DNA of 54,683 nt from Clostridia bacterium (GCA_017532425.1 JAFXJH010000132.1:1-54683); one strand, 5' to 3'; positions 1-11,178 are shown, counted from the stretch's first letter. The notes: generated from the letters alone by a model not told the origin. Numbers and translations are program-made.

Positions 1-918
1 ATGTTCACCAAGAAGCAGAAATTCCTACCGCCCGAAGAATGGGTAATGTTCAAGGACGAAACGGGTGAGATCGTTCCTGCCATCGTATCCGAAGAAATAT
101 GGGATAAGGCAAACGAGGTGTTGGCGCGTAGAAGCGAGGATGTGAAGAACCGTCAAGGCATCTGCAACCACGCAAATCTGCTGACGGGTAAATTGTATTG
201 CGCCCATTGCGGCACTGCATACTACCGCCGTGAATCCAAGAGCAAGGACGGCAAGGTTAACTCCAAGTGGGTGTGCTCCAACAAGATCAACAACGGCGCG
301 GATGCCTGCCCGTCTTTCCCGATATACGAGGATGAGGTCAAGCCCATCTTGTTCGAGGTATTCAGCGAAACGAGAGTGGATGTGGAAGCACTTCTTGCAA
401 GCTACGAGGAAATGTTCAAGTCCATGGAAGCGGATGACGAAACCGCCAAGCAGATTGAAGAACAGAAGCGCATCATAGAGCTTTCAGATCAAAAGAAAAA
501 CAAGCTCTTGGAGCTTGTCACGACAGGTGCTATTACAACGTCTAATTTCAAATCCATGACCGCAACCTGCGACCGAGAGGTAGAGGAAGCGCAGAAAGCT
601 CTCGCGGAGCTTGAGGAACAGTTATTCACAAAAGAGGAATACCGCAAGCATATCGGAGAGGTAAAAGCAAGGCTGGATGCAGCTATCAAGGATGCAAGTA
701 CAGGCATTATAACAAACGAATTCGTAGCCCAATATATTGACAAAATCTTCGTCACATTAACTGATGATGATACAGCGAAGCTTGAAATCAAGATATTTAC
801 GGGCAAAAGCACCGAAAAATGGCTTAAAAAGCTTAATGCACGGAGTAGAAGTCGTACGGGTGTCACGTCTAAGAAGATGGTCGAAAAGTATGAAAACGAC
901 CTCAAGAACAATAAGTAA
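1..918 (+). CDS. Large serine recombinase, C-terminal part (5' end outside window)
   Basis: This is the C-terminal part of a large serine recombinase, the class that integrates and excises phages and conjugative elements. The reading frame is open from base 1, so the catalytic serine domain lies upstream of the window. What is visible is the end of the recombinase domain (IVSEEIWDKANEVLARR), a zinc-ribbon segment with CAHC (about residues 68-71) and two later cysteines, then a long Lys/Glu-rich coiled coil (about 120-225) typical of the family. It ends in a strong terminator 65 bases downstream, before an unrelated housekeeping promoter, which suggests the edge of an integrated element. The family call is firm; the element type is unknown. 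Confidence 0.88.
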   Translation: MFTKKQKFLPPEEWVMFKDETGEIVPAIVSEEIWDKANEVLARRSEDVKNRQGICNHANLLTGKLYCAHCGTAYYRRESKSKDGKVNSKWVCSNKINNGADACPSFPIYEDEVKPILFEVFSETRVDVEALLASYEEMFKSMEADDETAKQIEEQKRIIELSDQKKNKLLELVTTGAITTSNFKSMTATCDREVEEAQKALAELEEQLFTKEEYRKHIGEVKARLDAAIKDASTGIITNEFVAQYIDKIFVTLTDDDTAKLEIKIFTGKSTEKWLKKLNARSRSRTGVTSKKMVEKYENDLKNNK

Positions 919-982
919 ATAAAAAATATTCAGATATATTATTTGCTTAAATCTGATACAGTATGTATGCTGTACGATTTAA

Positions 983-1017
983 GAAGCAGGGAGGCTTTTG
1001 CCTCCCTGCTTCTTTTT
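983..1017 (+). terminator. Intrinsic terminator after the recombinase
   Basis: A perfect 13-bp stem (GAAGCAGGGAGGC with its complement) closed by a TTTT loop and followed by five Ts. It lies between the recombinase stop and the ligA promoter and insulates the two. Confidence 0.93.
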
Positions 1018-1066
1018 GTAAAATAGAGAAAAAAGCAAAAAAACTTTTAAAAATTTTTAGAGTTGA

Positions 1067-3133
<2,067 letters not shown>

Positions 3134-3160
3134 AAATTAATAGAATAAACGGAGAAAAAT

Positions 3161-4435
3161 ATGCTTTTTGATAATGTAACGATAAATTTAAAGGCGGGAG
3201 ACGGAGGACACGGCGCGATATCCTTCAGACGTGAAAAATACGTTTCCCACGGAGGCCCCGATGGCGGCGACGGCGGTAACGGCGGCAATATAATTTTTAA
3301 GATCGACGAGGGACAGAATACCCTCACGTACTATAAGTACAAGCGTAAATTCAAGGCGGAAAACGGAGGAGACGGCTCGGGCTCGAAGTATCACGGCAAA
3401 AACGGAGCAGACCTCGTGCTTCCCGTGCCCCCCGGAACGGTCATAAAGGATAGCGCGACAGGCCTTGTAATACAGGATATGTCGGAGTGTGACACCTTCG
3501 TTATATGTAAGGGTGGACGCGGAGGATGGGGAAACCGTCATTTTGCGACACCAACAAGACAGATCCCGCGCTTTGCAAAGCCCGGTCTTATAGGTGAGGA
3601 AAAGGAGATAATACTCGAGCTCAAAATGATCGCCGACGTAGGACTCATAGGCTTCCCGAACGTCGGAAAATCCTCGATCCTTTCGATGATCTCATCGGCA
3701 AGACCGAAGATAGCAGACTATCATTTTACCACTCTTGCACCGAATATCGGCGTTGTGTCGGTGGGTGATGAGAGAGGCTTCGTTGCCGCAGATATTCCCG
3801 GACTTATAGAGGGTGCGGCAGAGGGAATCGGTCTCGGACACGCCTTCCTTCGTCACGTTGACAGATGCAGACTTCTTTTGCACGTTGTCGATATTTCGGG
3901 CAGCGAGGGCAGAGATCCGATCGACGATATAATCGCAATAAACTCAGAGCTTGAAAGATACAGCCCCGAGCTTGCAAAGCGTCCGCAGATAATTATCGCA
4001 AATAAATACGACCTTCTCCTCGAGGATGCAGACCTTACCGATTTTAAGGAGTTTGCAGAGGTGAGAGGAAGCGAGGTAATATACGTTTCCGCGGCGATGA
4101 ATATGGGTATAAAGGAGCTTGTCGATAAGACCTTTACGGCACTTCAGACTCTTCCTCCCGTAAAGATATTCGAAGCGGAATATACCGCTCCCGAGCTTCC
4201 CGAGGATACGGGAAGCCATGAATTCTCGATATACAGAGAGGACGATCTCTTCATCGTTGAGGGAGATTGGCTGCGCAGAGTTATGAGCTCTGTAAACTTC
4301 TCGGACAGAGAATCGCTTATGTACTTCCAGAGAGTACTTAAAAACAGCGGAGTGATCAAAGCGCTTGAAGAGGCGGGCGTTTCGGACGGAGATACTGTCA
4401 GCATATACGACTTTGAATTTGATTACGTGAGATAG
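3161..4435 (+). CDS. obg: GTPase Obg
   Basis: Obg is an essential GTPase tied to 50S ribosome maturation and the stringent and stress responses. The 424-residue protein shows the Gly-rich Obg fold (residues 1-158), a G domain with P-loop GFPNVGKS (164-171), DIPGLIEGA (G3) and NKYD (G4), and the C-terminal OCT domain seen in Bacillota. GGAG sits 6 bases before the ATG. It follows ligA with no terminator between them. Nothing looks unusual. Confidence 0.97.
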   Translation: MLFDNVTINLKAGDGGHGAISFRREKYVSHGGPDGGDGGNGGNIIFKIDEGQNTLTYYKYKRKFKAENGGDGSGSKYHGKNGADLVLPVPPGTVIKDSATGLVIQDMSECDTFVICKGGRGGWGNRHFATPTRQIPRFAKPGLIGEEKEIILELKMIADVGLIGFPNVGKSSILSMISSARPKIADYHFTTLAPNIGVVSVGDERGFVAADIPGLIEGAAEGIGLGHAFLRHVDRCRLLLHVVDISGSEGRDPIDDIIAINSELERYSPELAKRPQIIIANKYDLLLEDADLTDFKEFAEVRGSEVIYVSAAMNMGIKELVDKTFTALQTLPPVKIFEAEYTAPELPEDTGSHEFSIYREDDLFIVEGDWLRRVMSSVNFSDRESLMYFQRVLKNSGVIKALEEAGVSDGDTVSIYDFEFDYVR

Positions 4436-4490
4436 CTTTCTTTCGGAAATGTTTTGATATGTAAATTTATTTTATTCGGAGGAAAGAAAC

Positions 4491-5591
4491 TTGCTTACGT
4501 TAACACAAAGTGAAAAAAATATGATAGAAAAGCTGGGTGTCGCAGTAGAAAGATACCATAAGCTTGAGGAAATGCTCGGAGACCCCGAGGTAATATCAAA
4601 TCAGACAGAATATACGAAAATAATGCGAGAGTATAAATCTCTTGCGAAAATTGCCGAGAAATACGGACAGTTTATGAAGCTTGACGGCGAGTGCGGTGAT
4701 CTTCGCGAGATGATCGATATCGAAGACGATGAGGAAATGCGCGCTCTCGCACAGGATGACCTTGAAAAAAACGAGGACACAATGCGCGCTCTTATAGAGG
4801 AGCTTCGTATACTTATACTCCCGAGAGACCCAAACGATGATAAGAACGTTATCGTTGAAATCAGAGGAGGCGCGGGCGGCGAAGAGGCGGCGCTTTTTGC
4901 AGGCTCGCTTTACAGAATGTACAGTATGTACTGCGCGGGCGCAGGCTATAAGACCGAAATAATCGGCTGTAACGAGACCGAGCTCGGCGGATATAAGGAA
5001 ATAGACTTTATGATAGAGGGGGACGGCGCGTACTCAAAATTCAAGTTTGAGAGCGGCGTTCACAGAGTGCAGAGAGTGCCCGAAACCGAAACGCAGGGAA
5101 GGATACATACGTCGACGGTTACAGTTGCAGTGCTTCCCGAGGCAGAGGAGATCGAGGTAGTTATAAATCCCGCGGATATAATCATAGAATCGTGTAAATC
5201 GAGCGGCGCGGGCGGTCAGCATATCAATAAGACAGAGTCGGCGGTAAGACTTACGCATAAGCCGACAGGCATAGTTGTAGAATGTCAGGAGGAGCGAAGC
5301 CAGTTCAAAAACCGCGATAAGGCGATGAAGGTACTGCGTGCAAAGCTTCAGGATATGCAGGAGCGCGAGCAGAATGATAAGATAACGAGCGAGCGTAAGA
5401 GTCAGGTCGGCACGGGCGACCGAAGCGAGCGTATCCGTACCTATAACTATCCGCAGGGAAGAGTAACAGATCATAGAATAGGGCTTACACTCTACTCGCT
5501 TGAAAACTTCCTCAACGGAAATATAGGTGAGATGATAGACGCACTTATTACCGCAGATACGGCGGAAAAACTTAAGAACAGTGAATTTTGA
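4491..5591 (+). CDS. prfA: Peptide chain release factor 1
   Basis: RF1 recognises UAA/UAG and triggers peptide release. The 366-residue protein carries the PxT-type codon-recognition motif as PET (197-199, inside VPETE..GRIHTS) and the catalytic GGQ (241-243). PET rather than SPF identifies RF1 rather than RF2. The start is TTG at 4491, set by a GGAGG site 8 bases upstream. In many Bacillota prmC, which methylates the GGQ glutamine, follows prfA. Here tsaC follows directly, so prmC must be elsewhere or absent. Confidence 0.96.
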   Translation: MLTLTQSEKNMIEKLGVAVERYHKLEEMLGDPEVISNQTEYTKIMREYKSLAKIAEKYGQFMKLDGECGDLREMIDIEDDEEMRALAQDDLEKNEDTMRALIEELRILILPRDPNDDKNVIVEIRGGAGGEEAALFAGSLYRMYSMYCAGAGYKTEIIGCNETELGGYKEIDFMIEGDGAYSKFKFESGVHRVQRVPETETQGRIHTSTVTVAVLPEAEEIEVVINPADIIIESCKSSGAGGQHINKTESAVRLTHKPTGIVVECQEERSQFKNRDKAMKVLRAKLQDMQEREQNDKITSERKSQVGTGDRSERIRTYNYPQGRVTDHRIGLTLYSLENFLNGNIGEMIDALITADTAEKLKNSEF

Positions 5592-5595
5592 TAAA

Positions 5596-6639
5596 ATGTC
5601 AGAGAAGCTTATAGATACTAAAGTAATAACCTATCCCGACCCGGAAGGAATGAAAAAAGCCGCAGAGCTGATAAAAAGCGGTGCTCTTGTGGCTTTTCCG
5701 ACAGAAACTGTGTATGGCCTCGGAGCAAACGCTCTTATGCCCGATGCGGCGGAGAAGGTTTACAGAGCAAAGGGAAGACCCTCGGATAATCCGCTTATAA
5801 TACATCTTGCAGATGCAAGAGACGCAGAAAAATACTGCTACGTGACAAGCGGCTTTGAGCGACTTGCGAAGGCGTTTATGCCCGGACCGCTGACGGTTGT
5901 TATGAAGAAAAAGGATATTATCCCGAGCACGGTCACGGGCGGACTTGATACGGTTGCCGTGCGTATTCCCTCACAGATAGCGGCAAGAGAGCTGATATCG
6001 CTTGCGGGCGTGCCGATAGCCGCACCGTCGGCTAATCTTTCGGGAAGACCGTCAACGACGTCTGCAGACCACGTAATTTCGGATATGCTCGGAAGAATAG
6101 ATATGATAATAGACGGCGGAGAGTGCGATATCGGACTTGAATCCACTATCGTGTCCTTCTGCGGAGAAAACAAGCTGAAAATGCTTCGCCCGGGTAAGAT
6201 AACGCTCGAAATGCTTGAAAACGAAGGCTTTGAGGTCGAGCTCGATAAGGCGGTAACGGAAAAGCTCGCCGAGGGAGAAAGACCTGCCGCTCCCGGAATG
6301 AAATACCGTCACTACGCTCCGGGCGCACCGGTTACTCTTATTGAAGGAGACAGTGCAGACAGAAATGCCTTTCTTGCACCTTTGGCAGATGATAAAAGCG
6401 TCGCTATAATATGCTTTGAAGAGGATGAAGAGATAAAAAACGCATCAAACGCATACGTTATCGGAAGTAAAAACGACCCCGAGGGGCAGGCGCACCGCCT
6501 TTTTTCCATGCTGAGAGCTTTTGACGATAAGGACGAAATAAAGCAGATATACGCACCGCTTCCCGAAAAAAGCGGAATAGGACTCGCAATATTCAACCGT
6601 ATGCTCAAGGCATCGGGATATACGGTAATAAAGGTATAA
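5596..6639 (+). CDS. tsaC: L-threonylcarbamoyladenylate synthase (Sua5/TsaC type)
   Basis: This enzyme makes threonylcarbamoyl-AMP from threonine, bicarbonate and ATP, the first step of t6A modification at tRNA position 37. It has a YrdC domain (about residues 20-200) with the KGRPSDNPL motif, followed by a Sua5 domain starting near PAAPGMKYRHYAP, so it is the two-domain Sua5 type. The gene overlaps or abuts prfA: a GTG at 5581 lies inside prfA and an ATG at 5596 just after its stop. Neither has a clear ribosome site, so translation is probably coupled to prfA. The ATG is preferred, but the GTG is possible. Confidence 0.93.
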   Translation: MSEKLIDTKVITYPDPEGMKKAAELIKSGALVAFPTETVYGLGANALMPDAAEKVYRAKGRPSDNPLIIHLADARDAEKYCYVTSGFERLAKAFMPGPLTVVMKKKDIIPSTVTGGLDTVAVRIPSQIAARELISLAGVPIAAPSANLSGRPSTTSADHVISDMLGRIDMIIDGGECDIGLESTIVSFCGENKLKMLRPGKITLEMLENEGFEVELDKAVTEKLAEGERPAAPGMKYRHYAPGAPVTLIEGDSADRNAFLAPLADDKSVAIICFEEDEEIKNASNAYVIGSKNDPEGQAHRLFSMLRAFDDKDEIKQIYAPLPEKSGIGLAIFNRMLKASGYTVIKV

Positions 6640-6674
6640 GTGAACGATAATATAAGTGAAAGGAAGTCGCAAAA

Positions 6675-8912
6675 TTGGCGAAGAAAAAGATACAAAAGGA
6701 ACATAAAGCGGACGACGTGGTCGCGCCTATAGTAGACCAACCTATAACTGAAACAGTTGAAAAAAACTATATGCCGTACGTAATGAGTGTCATTATATCG
6801 CGTGCAATTCCCGAAATAGACGGCTTCAAGCCTGCACACAGAAAGGTCCTTTATACGATGTATAAGCAGGGACTCTTAACAGGACCGAGAACAAAAAGCG
6901 CAAACGTTGTCGGACAGACGATGAAGATACATCCTCACGGAGATGCTTCGATATACGATACACTCGTAAGACTTACAAGAGGCCATGAGGCTTTGCTTCA
7001 CCCGTTTGTTGACTCAAAGGGAAGCTTTGGTAAGCATTACAGCAGCGATATGGCATATGCCGCACCGAGATATACCGAGGTAAAGCTCGATCCCTTCTGC
7101 GCGGAAATATTCAAGGGAATAGATAAGACGGCGGTAGAAATGGTGCCTAACTATGACAACACTATGGTAGAGCCCGTGCTTCTGCCTACGACCTTCCCGA
7201 ATATTCTCGTGTCGGCAAATATGGGTATCGCGGTAGGTATGGCAAGCAGAATCTGCTCCTTTAACCTCGGTGAGGTCTGCGACGGAGCAATTCAGGTGCT
7301 TCGAAACCCGAATACCGACGTTGACCAGATGCTCGATATAATAAAGGCTCCCGATTTTCAGGGCGGAGCGTATATAATATACGACAGAAAGCAGCTTGCC
7401 GATATTTACGCAACGGGACGCGGAAGCTTTACTATGCGCGCAAAATATGTGTACGATAAATCATCTAACTGTATAGATATTATAGAGATACCGTATTCCA
7501 CGTCGCTTGAGGCTATAATGAAGCGCCTTACAGAGATGATCAAAAACGGAAGTCTGAAGGAGGTCTCCGATTTCAGAGACGAGATCGACCTCAAGGGCTT
7601 TAAGCTCACTCTCGATCTGAAGAGAGGAATAGACCCCGATAAGCTGATGAATAAGCTCTTTAAGCAGACCCCGCTTGAGGATGAATTCTCGTGTAACTTC
7701 AACGTGCTTATCGATAGCGCACCCCGTCAGATAGGCGTTATAGAGATACTCAAAGAGTGGATACGCTTCCGTATGGACTGCGTGCGCAGAGAGCTCAGCT
7801 TTGACCTCGGAAAGAAGGAAGAAAGACTTCACCTTCTCGAGGGTCTGCGTGAAATACTTCTCGATATCGATAAGGCGATAAAGATAATACGCGATACAAA
7901 GAACGATAAGGACGTTATACCTAACCTTATGACAGGCTTCCGTATCGACGAGGTGCAGGCTGAATTTATCGCGGAAATAAAGCTTCGTCACCTTAATCGC
8001 GAATATATTATCTCGCGTCTTGACGAAATAAAGAAGCTGACAGAGGAGATAGCAGATCTGAAGTCGCTTATCACAAGCGAGGCAAAGCTCAAGAATTATA
8101 TAGCAAAGCAGCTTAAGGAAATAAAGGCAAAGTACGGCAAGGAAAGACGTACGGAGCTTATGTATGCAGAGGATATAGTTTTTGAGCCCGAGGAAGAGAT
8201 AGTTGATACCACTCCGGTAAGAGTCGTGCTTACAAAGGACGGCTATTTCAAGAAGATAACGATGCAGTCGCTCAGAGGAAACGATGAGCATAACCTAAAG
8301 GAGGGCGACTCGGTCAGCGTATCAGAGGATGCTACAAACAGCGATGATATAATCTTCTTTACTGATAAGGCACAGTGCTATAAGTCGAATGCGTCGGCGT
8401 TTGATTACTCCAAGGCTTCACAGCTCGGTGATTATATTCCGAGTAAGCTTGCAATGGATAAGGACGAAAAGGTCATCTTTATGAAGTGCATAAAGGGTAA
8501 CGATTACAGTAAAGGTAACTTTATGTTCTTCTTTGAAAACGGAAAGGGAGTCAAGGTCCCCGTCCTCGCATACGAAACAAAGACTAACAGAAAGAAACTC
8601 GTCGGAGCATTCTCCGATATTTCACCTATAGTTAAAATAATTTATGAGGAAGATCCGGTAGAGCTGCTGTTTATATCGAATGCAAAGCGCGGAATCGTAA
8701 TAAGCAGTAATCTTGTGCCGGTAAAGGCATCGAGATCGTCGCAGGGAGTAAGTATATTCACTCTTAAGGGCGGACAGAAGCTTGTCGATGTGCTTGTTGA
8801 TTTCGCAGATAAATTCACAAGCTCAAAGTCGCTTAAGAAGATAAAGATACCCGCAACAGGCATAGCAATAGAGGAATACGATGCCGAAAAACAGCAGATA
8901 CAGCTTATCTGA
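6675..8912 (+). CDS. Type II topoisomerase subunit A (GyrA/ParC family)
   Basis: DNA-cleaving subunit of a type IIA topoisomerase. The 745-residue protein has the winged-helix cleavage domain with the catalytic tyrosine in AAPRYTE (Tyr133), the tower/coiled-coil region, and a C-terminal beta-pinwheel-like part. I see no canonical GyrA box (QRRGGKG) in the tail, which favours a ParC/topoisomerase IV-like role. No gyrB/parE partner is adjacent, so the pairing is unknown. The start is TTG at 6675 behind an AAAGGAAG site. The residue after HPHGD (86-90) is Ala where GyrA usually has Ser. It lies 35 bases after tsaC and is probably cotranscribed. Confidence 0.9.
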   Translation: MAKKKIQKEHKADDVVAPIVDQPITETVEKNYMPYVMSVIISRAIPEIDGFKPAHRKVLYTMYKQGLLTGPRTKSANVVGQTMKIHPHGDASIYDTLVRLTRGHEALLHPFVDSKGSFGKHYSSDMAYAAPRYTEVKLDPFCAEIFKGIDKTAVEMVPNYDNTMVEPVLLPTTFPNILVSANMGIAVGMASRICSFNLGEVCDGAIQVLRNPNTDVDQMLDIIKAPDFQGGAYIIYDRKQLADIYATGRGSFTMRAKYVYDKSSNCIDIIEIPYSTSLEAIMKRLTEMIKNGSLKEVSDFRDEIDLKGFKLTLDLKRGIDPDKLMNKLFKQTPLEDEFSCNFNVLIDSAPRQIGVIEILKEWIRFRMDCVRRELSFDLGKKEERLHLLEGLREILLDIDKAIKIIRDTKNDKDVIPNLMTGFRIDEVQAEFIAEIKLRHLNREYIISRLDEIKKLTEEIADLKSLITSEAKLKNYIAKQLKEIKAKYGKERRTELMYAEDIVFEPEEEIVDTTPVRVVLTKDGYFKKITMQSLRGNDEHNLKEGDSVSVSEDATNSDDIIFFTDKAQCYKSNASAFDYSKASQLGDYIPSKLAMDKDEKVIFMKCIKGNDYSKGNFMFFFENGKGVKVPVLAYETKTNRKKLVGAFSDISPIVKIIYEEDPVELLFISNAKRGIVISSNLVPVKASRSSQGVSIFTLKGGQKLVDVLVDFADKFTSSKSLKKIKIPATGIAIEEYDAEKQQIQLI

Positions 8913-8944
8913 TAAGCAGAAAATCAATATAAGGAGGTTTGCTA

Positions 8945-10738
8945 ATGTCTAATCAAAACGGACAACCGAATAAGAAATCACCGTCAATGCGTGAGCTTCT
9001 GATACGAATAGTAGCAGGAATACTTTGCTTTCTTATGGTTTTCTCTCTTCTCGTTGTAGTGATCAGTGCGTATGAAAACCGCGCAGTCGATCTGAGAATC
9101 GGAGAAGAAGTTGACGTCGGACTTTTCTATTCGGATCATTTGGCAGAAAGCTTTACTGCAAGCACCGAGAAGGGATTTCGACTCGAGATCCCTTCCGACG
9201 AGGGCACACTTACCTTCGATAATGCAAGTGAGATAAAGTCGATTTCTGTGGCAAGCGGAGAAAATCTTCTTAAAAACGGAGGCGCTTACGTAAGCGCAGG
9301 TAAAAACACGGATATACACGTGGGCGGATACCGCATAATGGTGTCATCCTACTCAACAAAGGTTGGCGGATCGGCAGATAAGGATAATATCCTTCTTTTC
9401 AGACCGACAACATCGACTACCGTCGCGTTTGATAAAGACAATATCGGCGGATATATAAAAAGAATATCAAATACGGTCGAAACGCTTGGAAGCCACGCTT
9501 TTCCGGCATATATAGACGGAAAATATTACGTTTGCCTGGGCGCATTTGAAAGTAAAGAAAAGGCGGAAGCATTTTTAGAATCGTTCGGCAATTCGTACGT
9601 TTGTGAATATACGATAACAGAACCGGATAAAAAAGCATATTCGGTCATAGATTTTCAGACAAATAAGGTAATATTCCATTTCTCGGGAATAAAATCTCTT
9701 TCGGTCACTCCGGTCGCAAATGCACCATTTTCCGCAAATGGCGGAGACGAGTATTACGGACGCCTGCTTTTAAAGAAAAACGGAGAAATCGGATTCGAGG
9801 TCGTGAATACGCTCTGTATGGAAGAATACGTGGCATCAAGACTTGCATCTACGGTCGATCCCGAGTGGAATATAGAGGCACTCAAGGCTGTCGCAACGGT
9901 AATACGTACAAACGCTTATGCGGGCATCGGCGATAAGTCGGCTCATAAAAATGACGGCTTTGATTTCTGTACCGATGCGCACTGCGGCGAGTATCACGGA
10001 TGCGGAAACGTAAATGAAAATGCCGCATCTGCAGTGAATTCCACGCAAAATGCGGTAATAAAGAGCGAAGGTGAGCTTATAAACGCGGTGTTTGGCACAA
10101 GCTATCCGGGTGCGACTCTTTCTCTTGAAGATGCATACGGAGAAATACTTTCGTCAAGCGGAAAATATCTCACGGGAAGACTTACCGCATGGGAAAAATT
10201 TGAGGAAAGATATGCGGGAAGCTGGCAGAGCGAGGTATCTCCGTACGAGCTTTACGAAATGCTTTCACAGAGAGTTTCTGACTGTAAGCTTGAAGGAAAT
10301 ATTTCGGAGATAAAAATAACAAAACGCTCGGAAAACAGCGTTTACGTTACGGAAATTGAATTCACCGATATATTCGGAAATAAGCTGACTCTTAGCGGAA
10401 GTGAGGTAATAAGAAACCTTCTTTCGGGAATCGTGAAAGGCGCAAGCTTTAACGTCGGAAAGTCGGGCGAAGAGATAAAAGAGACAGTGCTTAAGTATGA
10501 CCCCGAGTCAAAGAGCACGGCGGCATCGGAAAGGGCGGTAAAGCTTGAAGGCGCATACGGCAATTTTATCTTTGCAGGACACGGAAGCGGAAGCGGACTC
10601 GGAATGAGCCTTAACGGCGTAAACGATATCGTAAATAACGGATATTCGTACGAAGATGCGTATATAGACGTTATAAATCTCTATTATACCGACGTGACCG
10701 TGGAAAAAATAAAATCAAATGATCCGGATGAAATATAA
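8945..10738 (+). CDS. SpoIID/LytB-domain cell-wall protein, membrane-anchored
   Basis: SpoIID-family proteins are lytic transglycosylases that cleave glycan strands lacking stem peptides during engulfment; LytB-type members modify the wall in other contexts. This 597-residue protein has an N-terminal transmembrane helix (about 20-42), a SPOR-like segment (about 185-225, AYIDGKYYVCLGAFESKEKA) and a SpoIID domain beginning near residue 270. The EEYV signature and Cys-rich FCTDAHC..YHGC are present, but the position normally held by the catalytic Glu (AAEMP in the family) reads ASTVD here, so activity is uncertain. The ATG at 8945 has AAGGAGG 7 bases upstream; an in-frame TTG at 8939 is rejected. 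Confidence 0.88.
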   Translation: MSNQNGQPNKKSPSMRELLIRIVAGILCFLMVFSLLVVVISAYENRAVDLRIGEEVDVGLFYSDHLAESFTASTEKGFRLEIPSDEGTLTFDNASEIKSISVASGENLLKNGGAYVSAGKNTDIHVGGYRIMVSSYSTKVGGSADKDNILLFRPTTSTTVAFDKDNIGGYIKRISNTVETLGSHAFPAYIDGKYYVCLGAFESKEKAEAFLESFGNSYVCEYTITEPDKKAYSVIDFQTNKVIFHFSGIKSLSVTPVANAPFSANGGDEYYGRLLLKKNGEIGFEVVNTLCMEEYVASRLASTVDPEWNIEALKAVATVIRTNAYAGIGDKSAHKNDGFDFCTDAHCGEYHGCGNVNENAASAVNSTQNAVIKSEGELINAVFGTSYPGATLSLEDAYGEILSSSGKYLTGRLTAWEKFEERYAGSWQSEVSPYELYEMLSQRVSDCKLEGNISEIKITKRSENSVYVTEIEFTDIFGNKLTLSGSEVIRNLLSGIVKGASFNVGKSGEEIKETVLKYDPESKSTAASERAVKLEGAYGNFIFAGHGSGSGLGMSLNGVNDIVNNGYSYEDAYIDVINLYYTDVTVEKIKSNDPDEI

Positions 10739-10781
10739 TTTCAGGGAAGAGCAGTACGTCGGATGATCAAATTAAAGAAAC

Positions 10782-10817
10782 AAAAAACTCACTACTTTAA
10801 AAAGTAGTGAGTTTTTT
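10782..10817. terminator. Symmetric hairpin terminator after the SpoIID-like gene
   Basis: A 17-bp perfect inverted repeat (AAAAAACTCACTACTTT and its complement, two bases between arms) gives an A-run on one side and a T-run on the other, so it can terminate in both directions. It ends only about 9 bases before the structured RNA begins. Confidence 0.9.
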
Positions 10818-10825
10818 CTGTTAAA

Positions 10826-11012
10826 TGTGGGCCCCGCCGTACCGTGGGTCAAGAAATATAACCCTGCCTATCGCCAGGGTGGTGTCCTCTCCGATGCTTT
10901 ATGGTGCTCCCAACGTCTTAAGATAGACCGTGACGTAAGCAGGGTCTAAATAAGGAGGTCTGCACTCCGGCGCGGAAGTTTATCCGGACTCCATTATCAT
11001 TTTGTAGGTTTA
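10826..11012 (+). ncRNA. Structured non-coding RNA, candidate raiA-motif RNA (identity unverified)
   Basis: This GC-rich stretch in an AT-rich gap has no plausible reading frame but many local pairings: ACCCTG (10861-10866) with CAGGGT (10875-10880), TAGACC (10924-10929) with GGTCTA (10943-10948), and GGAG (10954-10957) with CTCC (10989-10992) or with the nearer CTCC (10965-10968), as if alternative folds exist. A terminator follows at 11063, so the transcript runs on the plus strand. Its length (about 190-200 nt), stand-alone position and conserved-looking single-strand segments remind me of the clostridial raiA motif. 6S RNA is the main alternative. Naming is from memory; structured-RNA status is better supported than identity. 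Ends are approximate. Confidence 0.6.
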
Positions 11013-11062
11013 TTTACCTGACATTTCCACGCATAAAGCAGGAAGCCCGATAACAGAATATT

Positions 11063-11115
11063 CGGAAGGATGCCGGAAAATACCTTTATCAGCCCGGCAT
11101 CTTCCGCTTTTCTTT
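11063..11115 (+). terminator. Terminator downstream of the structured RNA
   Basis: CGGAAGGATGCCGG (11063-11076) pairs with CCGGCATCTTCCG (11094-11106) with one bulge, followed by CTTTTCTTT. The T-rich side is on the plus strand, so it ends transcripts coming from the RNA candidate and not the convergent DUF1292 gene. Confidence 0.8.
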
Positions 11116-11178
11116 CCGATATTATTGTGCTCAGAAAAATGAATTTTAAAAGCGGAAATTTAAACCGATTTTGTCAGA

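Larger units (their letters stand above)
10739..11178. other. 440-base gene-free interval holding a structured RNA and two terminators
   Basis: No protein gene is supported here. The interval holds the terminator of the SpoIID-like gene (10782-10817), a GC-rich structured RNA candidate (about 10826-11012) and a plus-strand terminator (11063-11115), then AT-rich sequence up to the stop of the convergent DUF1292 gene. Confidence 0.8.

Noticed and set aside
10826-11012. tRNA, SRP RNA or RNase P RNA
   Set aside because: No cloverleaf with a T-arm, no GGAAG-type SRP tetraloop domain and no conserved RNase P core were visible. raiA or 6S remain possible.
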